From NCBI GenBank assembly GCA_034411995.1, contig DAOUME010000009.1, positions 124,001-188,000 on the forward strand: a DNA stretch of 64,000 bases, given 5' to 3'. This document shows positions 16,983 to 25,858 of this stretch, piece by piece (position 1 is the first letter of the stretch; each line of letters begins with the position of its first letter). The notes below the pieces were generated by a model. That model was given only the letters and a program-made list of their open reading frames with translations, did not search any database and was not told the origin of the DNA. This DNA is from JAUVXJ01 sp034411995. GTDB lineage: Bacteria > Chloroflexota > Anaerolineae > UBA7937 > B3-Chlor. A program made the position numbers and the translations under genes.

Positions 16983-19674
16983 CCAGTACCTGCACTACAG
17001 GCCCGACGCGTCCGAGAACATTCTGCTCGTCACGCCCAACGAGGGCCTCTCCAAGCAGCACGTGGACGAGATGGGAAAGAGCGGCATCCCCTGTGTCCGG
17101 TTCGACGCTACGACAAGCGATCTCTTCAGCGCCGATCCCCGCGCCGTCAAAGTCATCGAGATCACCAAGCTGGTCGAGGAGAAGGCGGGCCGCGGCAAGA
17201 GCGTCGACGTCGCCCACTTGGAGGGCCAGAATCTGGTCTTTGTCGATGAGGGTCACAAGGGGGCCGGCAGCGAAGCCCATGCCTGGCGGAACCGCCGGGC
17301 GGCTCTCGGGCAGCATGGTTTCACCTTCGAGTACAGCGCCACCTTCGGCCAGGGTGTCGGCGGCGCAGGCACCGAAATCGAGCAAGAGTACGGCAAGGCC
17401 ATCCTGCTTGACTATTCGTATCCCCGCTTCTACGACGATGGCTACGGTAAGGATTATCGCATTCTCAACCTAGAGCAGGAGCTTCCCCCCGAGTTGATCG
17501 ACCTCTACCTGCTGGCCAATCTGCTCAGTTTCTATGAGCAGGTTCGCTGCTACGCTACCAACCGCCCCACGTTCCACGATGAATATAATGTGGAGCCCCC
17601 GTTGCTGGTCTTCGTCGGCCACACTGTGACCGCCGGCAAGACCTGGTCGAAGCTCGCCACCGCCGACCATCAGAGTCTCTCCGACGTACAAGAGCAGGTG
17701 CTTTTCCTTCACCGTGTGCTTCGGAACGAGCGCGATTGGGTCCCCGAGGCCATCGAGTCTATCCTCTGCGGCGAAGCCGGCCTCGAAGACGGGGACGGCA
17801 GGCCTCTGCTCCCCGACGCTTTTGCCACGTTGCGCGTTCCTAGTCCGGATGGACAGGCAATCTATAGCGACATGCTACGGCGTATCTTTCACGTACCGGC
17901 CTCTTCAACCCTGCACTTGGTCGACCTCCGGTCCGCCGAGGGCGAGATAGCGCTGCGAGCGGGCGCCGCTGACCGCTTCTTCGGGCTCATCAACATCGGC
18001 GACGCGGCGAACTTCCTCAAGCTGGCTGAAGAGAGGATGCCGGAGATCGCGCTCGAAGAAGAGCAGTTCAGCGATTCGCTTTTCCGAGCCATTAACCAGC
18101 AGGATTCCCCTATCAATGTCCTGATCGGCGCCAAGAAGTTCATCGAAGGGTGGGACTCCTGGCGCGTCTCCAGCATGGGCCTAATGAACATCGGCCGCGG
18201 TGAGGGGCCGCAGATCATCCAGCTATTCGGAAGCGGCGTTCGACTCTTGGGCAAAGGGCGCTCCCTCAAACGCTCCACAAGACTGGACGGTCGCCACCCC
18301 GACAATCTGCCACTGCTTGAGACCCTCAACATCTTTGGAGTCCGCGCCAAGTACATGGCCCAGTTCCGGGATTACCTCAGGGACGAAGGCATTGACGTCG
18401 ACGATCGAGAGGCACTTGTCATATCCACGAAACTGAGCGCCCACTTTCAAGGCAAGGGGCTGCTGGTCATCCGCCCCCGGGTCGAGACATCTTTCGAGGA
18501 GGCAGTACATCTTGCACTGGAAGTGGACGACTCCTGTCTTCCAGCGGTCGACCTGATGCCCAAGGCAGAGTCGCTGGTGTCAGAAGGGCTAATAGCCGAG
18601 AGGCCAGAAACGTGGGACGGTCATGACCGCCGATGGTTGCCGACAGAGATCCTTGCTCTGTTTGACTGGAACCGACTCTACCGGGAGACGTGGCGATTCC
18701 GTTCTGATCGCGGGTATCGGAACCTTCTCATCAAGCCAGAGGTTTTGCGCCGTATCCTGGAGACCAAGCACTACGACCTCCGATGCCCGTCATCTACGTT
18801 GGAGATAGAATCCTTCTCGGGCGTGCGGCGCCTGGAGGAGATCGCCGTGATGATCCTGCGCAAGTACGTCGAGCGCTCTTACGTCCAAGCCCATCGTCGG
18901 TGGGAGCAGGACCAGATGGCCTATCAGTTATTGGACCGAGACGACGAAAACCTCATCCGTGCCTACGAGGCTCGCGTTAAGCGGTCAGCCAGAGACTTCC
19001 TACAAACCTTGCGCGACATGCTCCCAGATCCGGCCCTCTACGACAACGACGAAGGTCTTCCCCCCAGGGTCTACTTCGACCGCCACCTATACCTTCCCCT
19101 GCTCCTGGAGGACCAAGGTGCCGACCCGGTGGTGAAGTACACACCGCCGGGTCTCAATCCCGGCGAGCGCGATTTTGTGAAGCAGCTACGTGACTGCCTT
19201 GGCTCGCCGGAAACGGAGGCGTTGCTGGAAGACCGCGACCTCAGGCTGTTTCTTCTGCGCAACCAGGCCCGCGGCCGCGGCGTCGGGTTCTTAGTCGACG
19301 GCGAGCGATACTTCCCCGACTTCATCCTTTGGGTGAAGCGGCCCGCTGGGCAAGATATCGTCTTTATGGATCCCCACGGCCTAATCACCGCAGGAGACCT
19401 CGACGCCAATCCGAGAATCCTGTTCCGCCAAACGATCAAGGAATACGAAGCGCAGCTAAACGACCGGGCGGGTCGCGACGATGTAGGCCTTCACTCCTAT
19501 ATCATATCGCAGACAGACTTTGAGAAGCTGCGCAACCAGACCGGGCTGCAGTCGCGCGACGAATTCCACCGTCGCCACATCTACTTCACCGATGACGAGC
19601 AGTACCCGGCACTCCTGCTCCGTGACATCGCTGGACGAGCCAACGCTACGCCAGACGAACCCAGCACGCCCTGA
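16981..19674 (+). CDS. Type III-like restriction subunit (Res), main part after frameshift
   Basis: About 898 codons in the +1 frame, continuing the helicase-nuclease. The DEAD-box variant FVDEGHKG sits about 90 residues in, motif VI-like QLFGSGVRLLG near the middle, and near the C-terminus is RYFPDFILWVKR followed by FMDPHG, a plausible PD-(D/E)XK-like nuclease region. If translated alone, the first Met codon is at 17062, which would lack Walker A and so be inactive as an ATPase. With the N-terminal fragment the protein would be about 1069 residues. Confidence 0.82.
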   Translation, partial: NQYLHYRPDASENILLVTPNEGLSKQHVDEMGKSGIPCVRFDATTSDLFSADPRAVKVIEITKLVEEKAGRGKSVDVAHLEGQNLVFVDEGHKGAGSEAHAWRNRRAALGQHGFTFEYSATFGQGVGGAGTEIEQEYGKAILLDYSYPRFYDDGYGKDYRILNLEQELPPELIDLYLLANLLSFYEQVRCYATNRPTFHDEYNVEPPLLVFVGHTVTAGKTWSKLATADHQSLSDVQEQVLFLHRVLRNERDWVPEAIESILCGEAGLEDGDGRPLLPDAFATLRVPSPDGQAIYSDMLRRIFHVPASSTLHLVDLRSAEGEIALRAGAADRFFGLINIGDAANFLKLAEERMPEIALEEEQFSDSLFRAINQQDSPINVLIGAKKFIEGWDSWRVSSMGLMNIGRGEGPQIIQLFGSGVRLLGKGRSLKRSTRLDGRHPDNLPLLETLNIFGVRAKYMAQFRDYLRDEGIDVDDREALVISTKLSAHFQGKGLLVIRPRVETSFEEAVHLALEVDDSCLPAVDLMPKAESLVSEGLIAERPETWDGHDRRWLPTEILALFDWNRLYRETWRFRSDRGYRNLLIKPEVLRRILETKHYDLRCPSSTLEIESFSGVRRLEEIAVMILRKYVERSYVQAHRRWEQDQMAYQLLDRDDENLIRAYEARVKRSARDFLQTLRDMLPDPALYDNDEGLPPRVYFDRHLYLPLLLEDQGADPVVKYTPPGLNPGERDFVKQLRDCLGSPETEALLEDRDLRLFLLRNQARGRGVGFLVDGERYFPDFILWVKRPAGQDIVFMDPHGLITAGDLDANPRILFRQTIKEYEAQLNDRAGRDDVGLHSYIISQTDFEKLRNQTGLQSRDEFHRRHIYFTDDEQYPALLLRDIAGRANATPDEPSTP

Positions 19675-19853
19675 CCCCTCGCAGGCCATACATGCACACG
19701 ACAGACCAACAACGTGTCCTTGCCTGTCTCCCCCGCCCTCGTGAAACCTCGCCCAACACAGGACCAACTCACCTCCCCCCAGCGCCACCCTTTGCTCGAA
19801 CACCAGCGGCTCCTTCGTCGTGTCGTACGTCTCCACGATCTCCCGCCTATCCC

Positions 19854-19882
19854 TTGAATCTCCGCTCTTCATAGACTATAAT
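19854..19882 (+). promoter_or_regulatory. Promoter of the NfeD-slipin operon
   Basis: TTGAAT (19854-19859) and perfect TATAAT (19877-19882) with a 17-base spacer, 64 bases before the chosen start of the protease/NfeD gene. Confidence 0.8.
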
Positions 19883-19946
19883 AGAATTGTAGGCAGTGCC
19901 CTCTCGTAGCCCTCGTTCCTACCTGATCGCCCTGCAGGGTACTAGC

Positions 19947-21272
19947 ATGGATATCCGTCGAACCAAGGCGTTCCTCTGGCAACTTGGCCTCGTCCTCCTG
20001 GTGGCTCTTTCCTTCGCGCCCGCCACGGAGGCTCAGAGCGCCTCGCAAGTTGATGTCCTCACCGTCGTGGGCGCCATCACCCCCATCGTGGCCAGCTACA
20101 TCGACCGCGGCATCACCACGGCGGAGAACGACGGCTCTGCCTGTCTGATCATAGAGCTCGACACGCCGGGTGGCTCAGTCCAGGTGACTGAGGAGATAGT
20201 GCAGAGTATGAAGGCCGCCGCCGTGCCCATCGTGGTCTACGTTCAGCCCACCGGAGCCAAGGCCGCCTCTGCCGGCACCTTCGTCACCCTGGCCGCGCAC
20301 CTGGCCGCTATGGCCCCCGGCACCCGTATCGGGGCCGCCCACCCGGTAGACATGTCAGGGCAAGAGATGTCCGAGGCAGCGACGACCAAAGCGGTCAACG
20401 ACGCGGTAGCCCTGATCAAGGGGCTGGCCGATCCCCGGGGCCCCGAGGCCGTCGCCTGGGCCGAGTCGACCGTCCGCGAGAGCTCATCCATCACCGAGGC
20501 GGAGGCCCTCCAACAGGGCGTGGTGGACCTGGTGGCCAAGGACCTGGCGACGCTGGTGTCGGAGCTGGACGGGCGGGAGGTGGTGGTCAACGGCCAGACG
20601 GTGACCCTCGAGACCCAGGGAGCAAGGATCAACCTGCTGCCCATGAACGCCATTGAGGGCTTTCTGCACACCATTACCGACCCCAACATCGCCTTCTTGC
20701 TCCTGACCCTGGGCATGAACGCCATCATCTTCGAGTTGTCCCAGCCAGGCGGCTATATATCGGGCGTCCTGGGCGCCATCTGTCTGGTCCTGGCGCTCTT
20801 CTCTTTGGGCGTGCTCTCCGTCAACTGGACCGGGCTGATCTTCGTGGCCCTGGCTTTCATCTTGCTCATCGCCGACGTGAAGGCCCCCACTCACGGCATC
20901 CTCACCGTCTTGGGTGTCTCATCCTTCATTCTGGGCTCTATGATCCTCTTCAGCTCTCCCTTCGCCCAGGTCTCCCTGACTCTGGTGGTGTCTGTGGGAC
21001 TCACCACGGGCATCTTCTTCGCCTTCGTCATCGCCAAGGTCTTCGGAGCGCACCAGCGCAGACCGATCACCGGCATAGAGGGGCTCGTTGGCCAACTGGC
21101 AGTTGCCCGCTCAGATCTGGACCCTGTTGGTACTGTGTTCCTCAAGGGTGAGCTGTGGCAGGCGGTGACCAGCGAAGGAAGGGTATCCAGGGGGGAGCAA
21201 GTGGAGGTCCTGGAGGTCGATGGCTTCAAGCTGCACGTGCGAAGAGTGGCCGGAGAATCCGCTCGGGGATGA
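19947..21272 (+). CDS. Membrane-bound ClpP-class serine protease / NfeD
   Basis: A 441-residue long-form NfeD. A signal or membrane helix (about 8-29) leads into a ClpP-class protease domain with nucleophile Ser108 in GAKAASAGTFV. Four or more membrane helices (about 225-370) and a C-terminal OB-fold NfeD domain follow. Archaeal homologues cleave the C-terminal hydrophobic region of the neighbouring stomatin. The slipin gene 39 bases downstream fits that pairing. The ATG at 19947, following GCAGGG, is preferred over an in-frame start at 19896. Confidence 0.9.
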   Translation: MDIRRTKAFLWQLGLVLLVALSFAPATEAQSASQVDVLTVVGAITPIVASYIDRGITTAENDGSACLIIELDTPGGSVQVTEEIVQSMKAAAVPIVVYVQPTGAKAASAGTFVTLAAHLAAMAPGTRIGAAHPVDMSGQEMSEAATTKAVNDAVALIKGLADPRGPEAVAWAESTVRESSSITEAEALQQGVVDLVAKDLATLVSELDGREVVVNGQTVTLETQGARINLLPMNAIEGFLHTITDPNIAFLLLTLGMNAIIFELSQPGGYISGVLGAICLVLALFSLGVLSVNWTGLIFVALAFILLIADVKAPTHGILTVLGVSSFILGSMILFSSPFAQVSLTLVVSVGLTTGIFFAFVIAKVFGAHQRRPITGIEGLVGQLAVARSDLDPVGTVFLKGELWQAVTSEGRVSRGEQVEVLEVDGFKLHVRRVAGESARG

Positions 21273-21311
21273 GCGGAGACTCATGCCCATAAACAAAAGG
21301 AGGCAAGAGCT

Positions 21312-22106
21312 GTGGGACAAATACTGGATCTGCTGACTGGACTGGGCTTCAGCGCCCTGATCGTCGTCATCCTCTTGATGGGACTGCTGAGCTCGGCTAT
21401 CAAGATCGTGCAAGAGTACGAGCGAGGGGTGATCTTCCGTCTGGGACGTCTCGTGGGGGCCAGGGGACCCGGCCTGTTCTTCATCATCCCCATCGTGGAC
21501 CGGATGGTGAAGGTGGACCTCAGGGTGGTCACCCTGGAAATCCCCTCTCAGGAGGCGATCACCAAGGACAACGTCACCGTCAAGGTGAACGCGGTGGCCT
21601 TTTTCCGCGTCGTGGATCCCTCCAACGCCATCGTGCAGGTAGAAGACTTCCGCAAAGCGACCTGGCAAATCGCTCAAACCACTCTGCGCAGTGTCCTGGG
21701 TCAATCGTCTTTGGATGAGCTGCTCACCCACCGCGAGAGCATCAATCAGAGGCTCCAGCAGATCATCGACGAGCAAACCGAGCCCTGGGGCATCAAGGTG
21801 AGCATCGTCGAAGTCAAGGATGTGGAGCTGCCCGAGACCATGAAGCGAGCCATGGCCAAGCAGGCCGAGGCCGAGCGCGAGAAGCGGGCCAAGATCATCC
21901 ACGCCGAGGGCGAGTTCGCGGCAGCCCAGAACCTGAGGGACGCTGCCGGCACCATAGCTCAGCAGCCTGCCGCTATCCAGTTGCGCTATCTACAAACCCT
22001 GACCGAGATAGCGGTGGAGAAGAACTCCACCATCATCTTCCCTGTGCCCATCGAGTTCTTCAAGGCTTTCTCGGGGATGCTGGGCCTCGATCAGGAGCCA
22101 GAGTAG
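21312..22106 (+). CDS. Slipin / stomatin-like SPFH protein
   Basis: A 264-residue membrane-anchored SPFH-domain protein. One N-terminal hydrophobic segment (about 8-26) is followed by QEYERGVIFRLGRLVG, the typical start of the slipin Band 7 domain, and a coiled-coil-rich C-terminus with KRAMAKQAEAEREKRA. GTG start with a strong AAGGAGG upstream. It is the likely partner and substrate of the preceding NfeD protease and may scaffold membrane proteins. Confidence 0.9.
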   Translation: MGQILDLLTGLGFSALIVVILLMGLLSSAIKIVQEYERGVIFRLGRLVGARGPGLFFIIPIVDRMVKVDLRVVTLEIPSQEAITKDNVTVKVNAVAFFRVVDPSNAIVQVEDFRKATWQIAQTTLRSVLGQSSLDELLTHRESINQRLQQIIDEQTEPWGIKVSIVEVKDVELPETMKRAMAKQAEAEREKRAKIIHAEGEFAAAQNLRDAAGTIAQQPAAIQLRYLQTLTEIAVEKNSTIIFPVPIEFFKAFSGMLGLDQEPE

Positions 22107-22124
22107 CGATTCGGGAGGCGGGCC

Positions 22125-22391
22125 ATGGATCGTTGGGAGTATCGGATCACCACTCACCCGGTGGAAGAGGTGCTGAAGGTCCGCGAGGAGCTCGGGCACC
22201 CTCCCGATCCAGCCGGACCCCGAGTCGTCTATTGCGACATTGAGGGGCAGTGCTTCTTCGACGATGCCCCCAACTCTTACGTGGAGGCCATCGTCCACAT
22301 CCTCAACGAGCAGGGTGGACGCGGCTGGGAGCTGGTCCAGATAGCCTTCCGCGAAGAAGACTTCATCTCTATCTGGAGGAGAGAGCTGTAG
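22125..22391 (+). CDS. Small DUF4177-like protein
   Basis: An 88-residue soluble protein beginning WEYRITTH and containing LNEQGGRGWELVQIAF, the pattern of DUF4177 proteins. It starts 18 bases after the slipin stop with GGAGGCGG upstream, so it is third in the NfeD-slipin operon. Its function is unknown. No membrane segment or metal motif is visible. Confidence 0.75.
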   Translation: MDRWEYRITTHPVEEVLKVREELGHPPDPAGPRVVYCDIEGQCFFDDAPNSYVEAIVHILNEQGGRGWELVQIAFREEDFISIWRREL

Positions 22392-22424
22392 CTCCTCTCC
22401 GAGCTCAATACGTGGCGACACACG

Positions 22425-22451
22425 AGGCGCCCGCCGTATGCGCGGGCGCCT
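22425..22451. terminator. Hairpin between convergent genes
   Basis: AGGCGCCCGC and GCGGGCGCCT form a perfect 10-bp stem around a 7-base loop, followed on the plus strand by GGTTCTTGG. It lies between the end of the plus-strand operon at 22391 and the end of the minus-strand fusion gene at 22512, so it may stop transcription from both sides. Confidence 0.55.
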
Positions 22452-22511
22452 GGTTCTTGGTGCTAGAGAGCCAGCACTCTTCTCCTCAGACCACCCACCT
22501 CCCCAGTGCAG

Positions 22512-25500
22512 CTACGGTGCCACGATCTTGGAGACCGGGATGGCTATCAGTTGTAGCGTCACGGGCTGGCCAACGCCCTGCGTGACGACCTCAGCCAGAT
22601 GTTGGACCGTCGACTCGTCGATCTCCTGGGCAGCGTAGACCGTGACCGTCAGGGCAATGGTGTCGCCCTGATAGTCCAGCTCGAAACCGACCAGGGTGAC
22701 GTGCTCCAACTGATCCACCTCCTCGTTCAGCACGCGATCGATGACCTCTCGTTGCTGGCTGGTTTGAACCGTCCTGCCAAAGATGAGAGCCAGAGGCAAG
22801 GAGACCACGAAGAGGAGCACGACGGCGATGACCAGGGCGCGGCGGACCTGGATCTCCCGTTCCTTGACGCCTCTCGCGGGACGGAAACCCAGGAACAGAA
22901 AGACCACGGCTCCCGCCAGGGTGATCGCCACCAGGTTGGTCGTGAACAGCAGCAACCCACCTGCCGCCACGTCCGCCCTCCTGATCGCCAACCCGGTGCC
23001 CACAACCCCCAGGGGAGGCACCAGGGCCGCAGCGATGGCTACACCTGGCAAGGCTGCCGAGACCCCCTTGCGGGACATCGCGTAGGCTCCTGCTGCGCCT
23101 GAGGCCAACGCCACCACCAAATCCAGCAAGTTGGGCCTGGTGCGCGCCAGAATCTCCCCGGTCACCGCACTCAAGGGGCTTATGGAGGCCACCAGGAGAC
23201 CGACCACTACCGCCAGGAACACGCCTTTGATCGCCGATTCGGCAGCATCGCGCAGGAGGCGCACGTTTCCCAACGCAATGGACAGGGCGATGCCGATGAT
23301 CGGGCTCATCAGCGGAGCCACCAGCATCCCCCCGATGATGACCGCCGCGCTGTCGAGGAGCAACCCCAGAGTGGCAATGATCGCAGCCAGGGTGATCATC
23401 ACGAAGAAGTCGATGCCCGTCCGCGCCCCTTCCCTTATCTCGCGGTAGACCGTCGATCTCTCCTCAGCCTCCAGGGTGGGCATGAGCCGGTATATCGCGT
23501 TCCACACCCGTCTGAGCCAGAACTGAGGCAGCGGGGCTCGCTCCCTGGCGATCATCACCGGCACCGGAGACTTCCTGGCTATCCGCTCTGGTATCGTCCC
23601 GAACAACACTCTGTCGAAGAGGCCTTCATCTGAGGCGCCGAGGAGCAGGAGGTCGTAATCTTGCGCCTCCGTCAGAATCCCGCCGACGATCCCCGGTGCC
23701 GTGATGATCTTGGTCTGGACCAGGTCATCGGTGTCCAGGCCGCGCATCGTCCGGGCGATCATCTGCATACCGTGCTCTCGGTCGGCTGCCGTCACCGGCT
23801 CACGACAGACGTACAGAACCGTGACCTGCGCTCGCTTCAGCCTGGCCAGTCTCAGGGCCAGGCGAGCGGCGATGGAGGCGTGAGGCCCGCCGCTGGTCGG
23901 AAGCAGGATGCTGCTCACAGTGACCAGCGTGTCGCCCTTCACCAGAACGACGTCGCACGGTGCATTCTCCACCACCGGGCCCACAGTTGGGCCCACAATC
24001 CGACCCTTGGCCTCGCTGTAACCTTCCCAACTCAGCAGGATCAAATCGCACTTCGCCTCCACCGCGGTGTCGATGATCCCCTGAGATACGGTCCGCGCAA
24101 CCCTGGTCAGGGGGGTGAGCGTCACGGATCCCGTGTCCTCGGCGCCCAGGGACCAACTGAATACCGACTCCACCCCTTCCGCCATCCGCGCGCCCTCGTG
24201 CAGTGGCACCTGGGCGGGAAGGGTCACCACTCTCAAAGGGATCACCTCACCGCCTTCGCCGTCGCCGGCCAGAGCGACGGCCAGTTTGATCAGTTGGGAC
24301 TGCCTCTCTCCAGGACCCAGGGGCACCAGCACTCGGTACCTCGATTCCAGCTCTGGCCCCTTCGCTCTGAAGACTACCACCCCTTCCTGGCTGGCAATGT
24401 ACCGCCCTCTGGCGTAGGCCACATACACCACCAGCCCGGCTCCGAGCCAGACCGCGCCCGCCAGCAGCGCCGTGCTGCCCATGATCGGCAGCAGAAACAC
24501 GTTGACCACCAGGGCCAGGGCCGGCAACAGCGGAGGAACCGGCAATCGGAAGCCCGCCGCCCCCTCTTCTCCTGCGCGGCGCAACTGAACAATGTCCCCC
24601 ACGGCGATCATGCTCATCACGAACAGCGCACAGCAGCCCCCCACCCGTGCGACGAGTCCCATGTCCCCCGCCAGGCTGAGGAGCGCCGCCAGACCGCCAA
24701 CCAGCCCCAGGAGGGCGTACGGCGTCCCAAAACGCGCCGCCCGGCGTTTGAGCAGCTCTGGCAACAGGCCATCTTCCTCGATCCCCTGCGCCTGGCGTAC
24801 CACCAGCAGCAACGTCGAGTTCAGAGCCAGCGGAACGAAGATCACGGGGAGCAAGAGAATCAGCACGTCGTAACGACCCAGGCATATCTCGGCCATCGCG
24901 GCCACCGGCAACCGGGACTGCTCCAGCAGGTCGCTGCCAAGTGCACCCCCGGCCACGAGGGTAACGACCACGAAGAACAGAGTCGCCAGCCCCGCCACGG
25001 CGAGGAAGGACAGCGGAATACTGCGTCTGGGCTGAGGGATCTCCGCTACGCTCAGAGTTACCGATTCGAAAGCCAGGAAACCGATCAAGAGGAGCGACAG
25101 ACCTGTCTGGATGCCCAGATATCCATGTGGCGCGAAGGGCTGGCAGTGGATGGTTCGAACGTGAGGCAGACAGAGAAGACAGAGGAGCAGAAGAACAGCC
25201 ACGGTCAGCCACGTCACTACGTCCCGAGCCCCCCTATGGCTCCGTCCGCCCAGAACGTTGTAGACCGACATCGCCGCTATCAGCAGCAGCGCAACCACCG
25301 TCTCGGGCAAGACGTGCCCGGACAGAGATTCGACCAGCTCGCTGGCGCAGGCGGCGAAACCGAGAGCCAGGAGCGCGCAGAGGAGCAAACCACCCAGCAG
25401 AATGGCCCAGGCCGTGAGGAACGCCAGCGGTCCCCGGGCGACCTCACGAAGCAGGACGTATGCACCACCCTCGCGACCACCGCACGTCAGCAACTCGACG

Positions 25501-25700
25501 TAGCAGAGAAGCGTAAGGGAGACAAAGACGCCTGCCAGTAGGTAGGATACCGCCGCACTCGGACCAGCCGCGGTCATCGCCGAGCCCTGCAAGGTGAACA
25601 CGGCCACAGCTATGAGAATAGCCAGGCTGCGCGACACAGCACGCGCGGCACTCAGTTCCCGACTGAACCGTACCTCGACTGGGGCAACCTCTCTCGCCAC
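22512..25700 (-). CDS. APC-type permease fused to UspA repeats and DUF389
   Basis: A protein of about 1062 residues with three parts. Residues from about 20 to 440 form an amino acid permease-like membrane region of about twelve helices. About 450-720 are two UspA-like cytosolic domains, the second with LLLGASDEGLFDRVLFGTIPE typical of ATP-binding Usp. About 770-1060 form a DUF389 membrane domain, with VIIGGMLVAPLMSPIIG. I choose the GTG at 25700, with AGGAGAGG upstream. The frame is open to an ATG at 25826, but that version would cover the pyrG promoter. The substrate is unknown; regulation of transport by nucleotide binding is inference. Confidence 0.82.
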   Translation of the reverse strand: MAREVAPVEVRFSRELSAARAVSRSLAILIAVAVFTLQGSAMTAAGPSAAVSYLLAGVFVSLTLLCYVELLTCGGREGGAYVLLREVARGPLAFLTAWAILLGGLLLCALLALGFAACASELVESLSGHVLPETVVALLLIAAMSVYNVLGGRSHRGARDVVTWLTVAVLLLLCLLCLPHVRTIHCQPFAPHGYLGIQTGLSLLLIGFLAFESVTLSVAEIPQPRRSIPLSFLAVAGLATLFFVVVTLVAGGALGSDLLEQSRLPVAAMAEICLGRYDVLILLLPVIFVPLALNSTLLLVVRQAQGIEEDGLLPELLKRRAARFGTPYALLGLVGGLAALLSLAGDMGLVARVGGCCALFVMSMIAVGDIVQLRRAGEEGAAGFRLPVPPLLPALALVVNVFLLPIMGSTALLAGAVWLGAGLVVYVAYARGRYIASQEGVVVFRAKGPELESRYRVLVPLGPGERQSQLIKLAVALAGDGEGGEVIPLRVVTLPAQVPLHEGARMAEGVESVFSWSLGAEDTGSVTLTPLTRVARTVSQGIIDTAVEAKCDLILLSWEGYSEAKGRIVGPTVGPVVENAPCDVVLVKGDTLVTVSSILLPTSGGPHASIAARLALRLARLKRAQVTVLYVCREPVTAADREHGMQMIARTMRGLDTDDLVQTKIITAPGIVGGILTEAQDYDLLLLGASDEGLFDRVLFGTIPERIARKSPVPVMIARERAPLPQFWLRRVWNAIYRLMPTLEAEERSTVYREIREGARTGIDFFVMITLAAIIATLGLLLDSAAVIIGGMLVAPLMSPIIGIALSIALGNVRLLRDAAESAIKGVFLAVVVGLLVASISPLSAVTGEILARTRPNLLDLVVALASGAAGAYAMSRKGVSAALPGVAIAAALVPPLGVVGTGLAIRRADVAAGGLLLFTTNLVAITLAGAVVFLFLGFRPARGVKEREIQVRRALVIAVVLLFVVSLPLALIFGRTVQTSQQREVIDRVLNEEVDQLEHVTLVGFELDYQGDTIALTVTVYAAQEIDESTVQHLAEVVTQGVGQPVTLQLIAIPVSKIVAP

Positions 25701-25766
25701 ACCAACCACCTCTCCTATGGGGCGATTCAATCCTAGCACAAAGAGGGGCGAATGCCCAACACTTGA

Positions 25767-25795
25767 TTGCGATGACCCCCCAGCGATGGTATAAT
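25767..25795 (+). promoter_or_regulatory. Promoter of the pyrG operon
   Basis: TTGCGA (25767-25772) and perfect TATAAT (25790-25795), spacer 17, about 65 bases before the pyrG start. It overlaps the possible upstream extension of the divergent permease gene. Confidence 0.75.
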
Positions 25796-25858
25796 TTCCT
25801 CGGTGGCGGCCAGGGGAGACAGACATAAGCTGACCCTGGCCAGGGGAGGATGGGGATA

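Noticed and set aside
23661..25541. 626-codon open frame on the plus strand
   Set aside because: Antisense to the permease-UspA-DUF389 gene, very rich in Gln/Arg/His, no ribosome site or recognisable motif.
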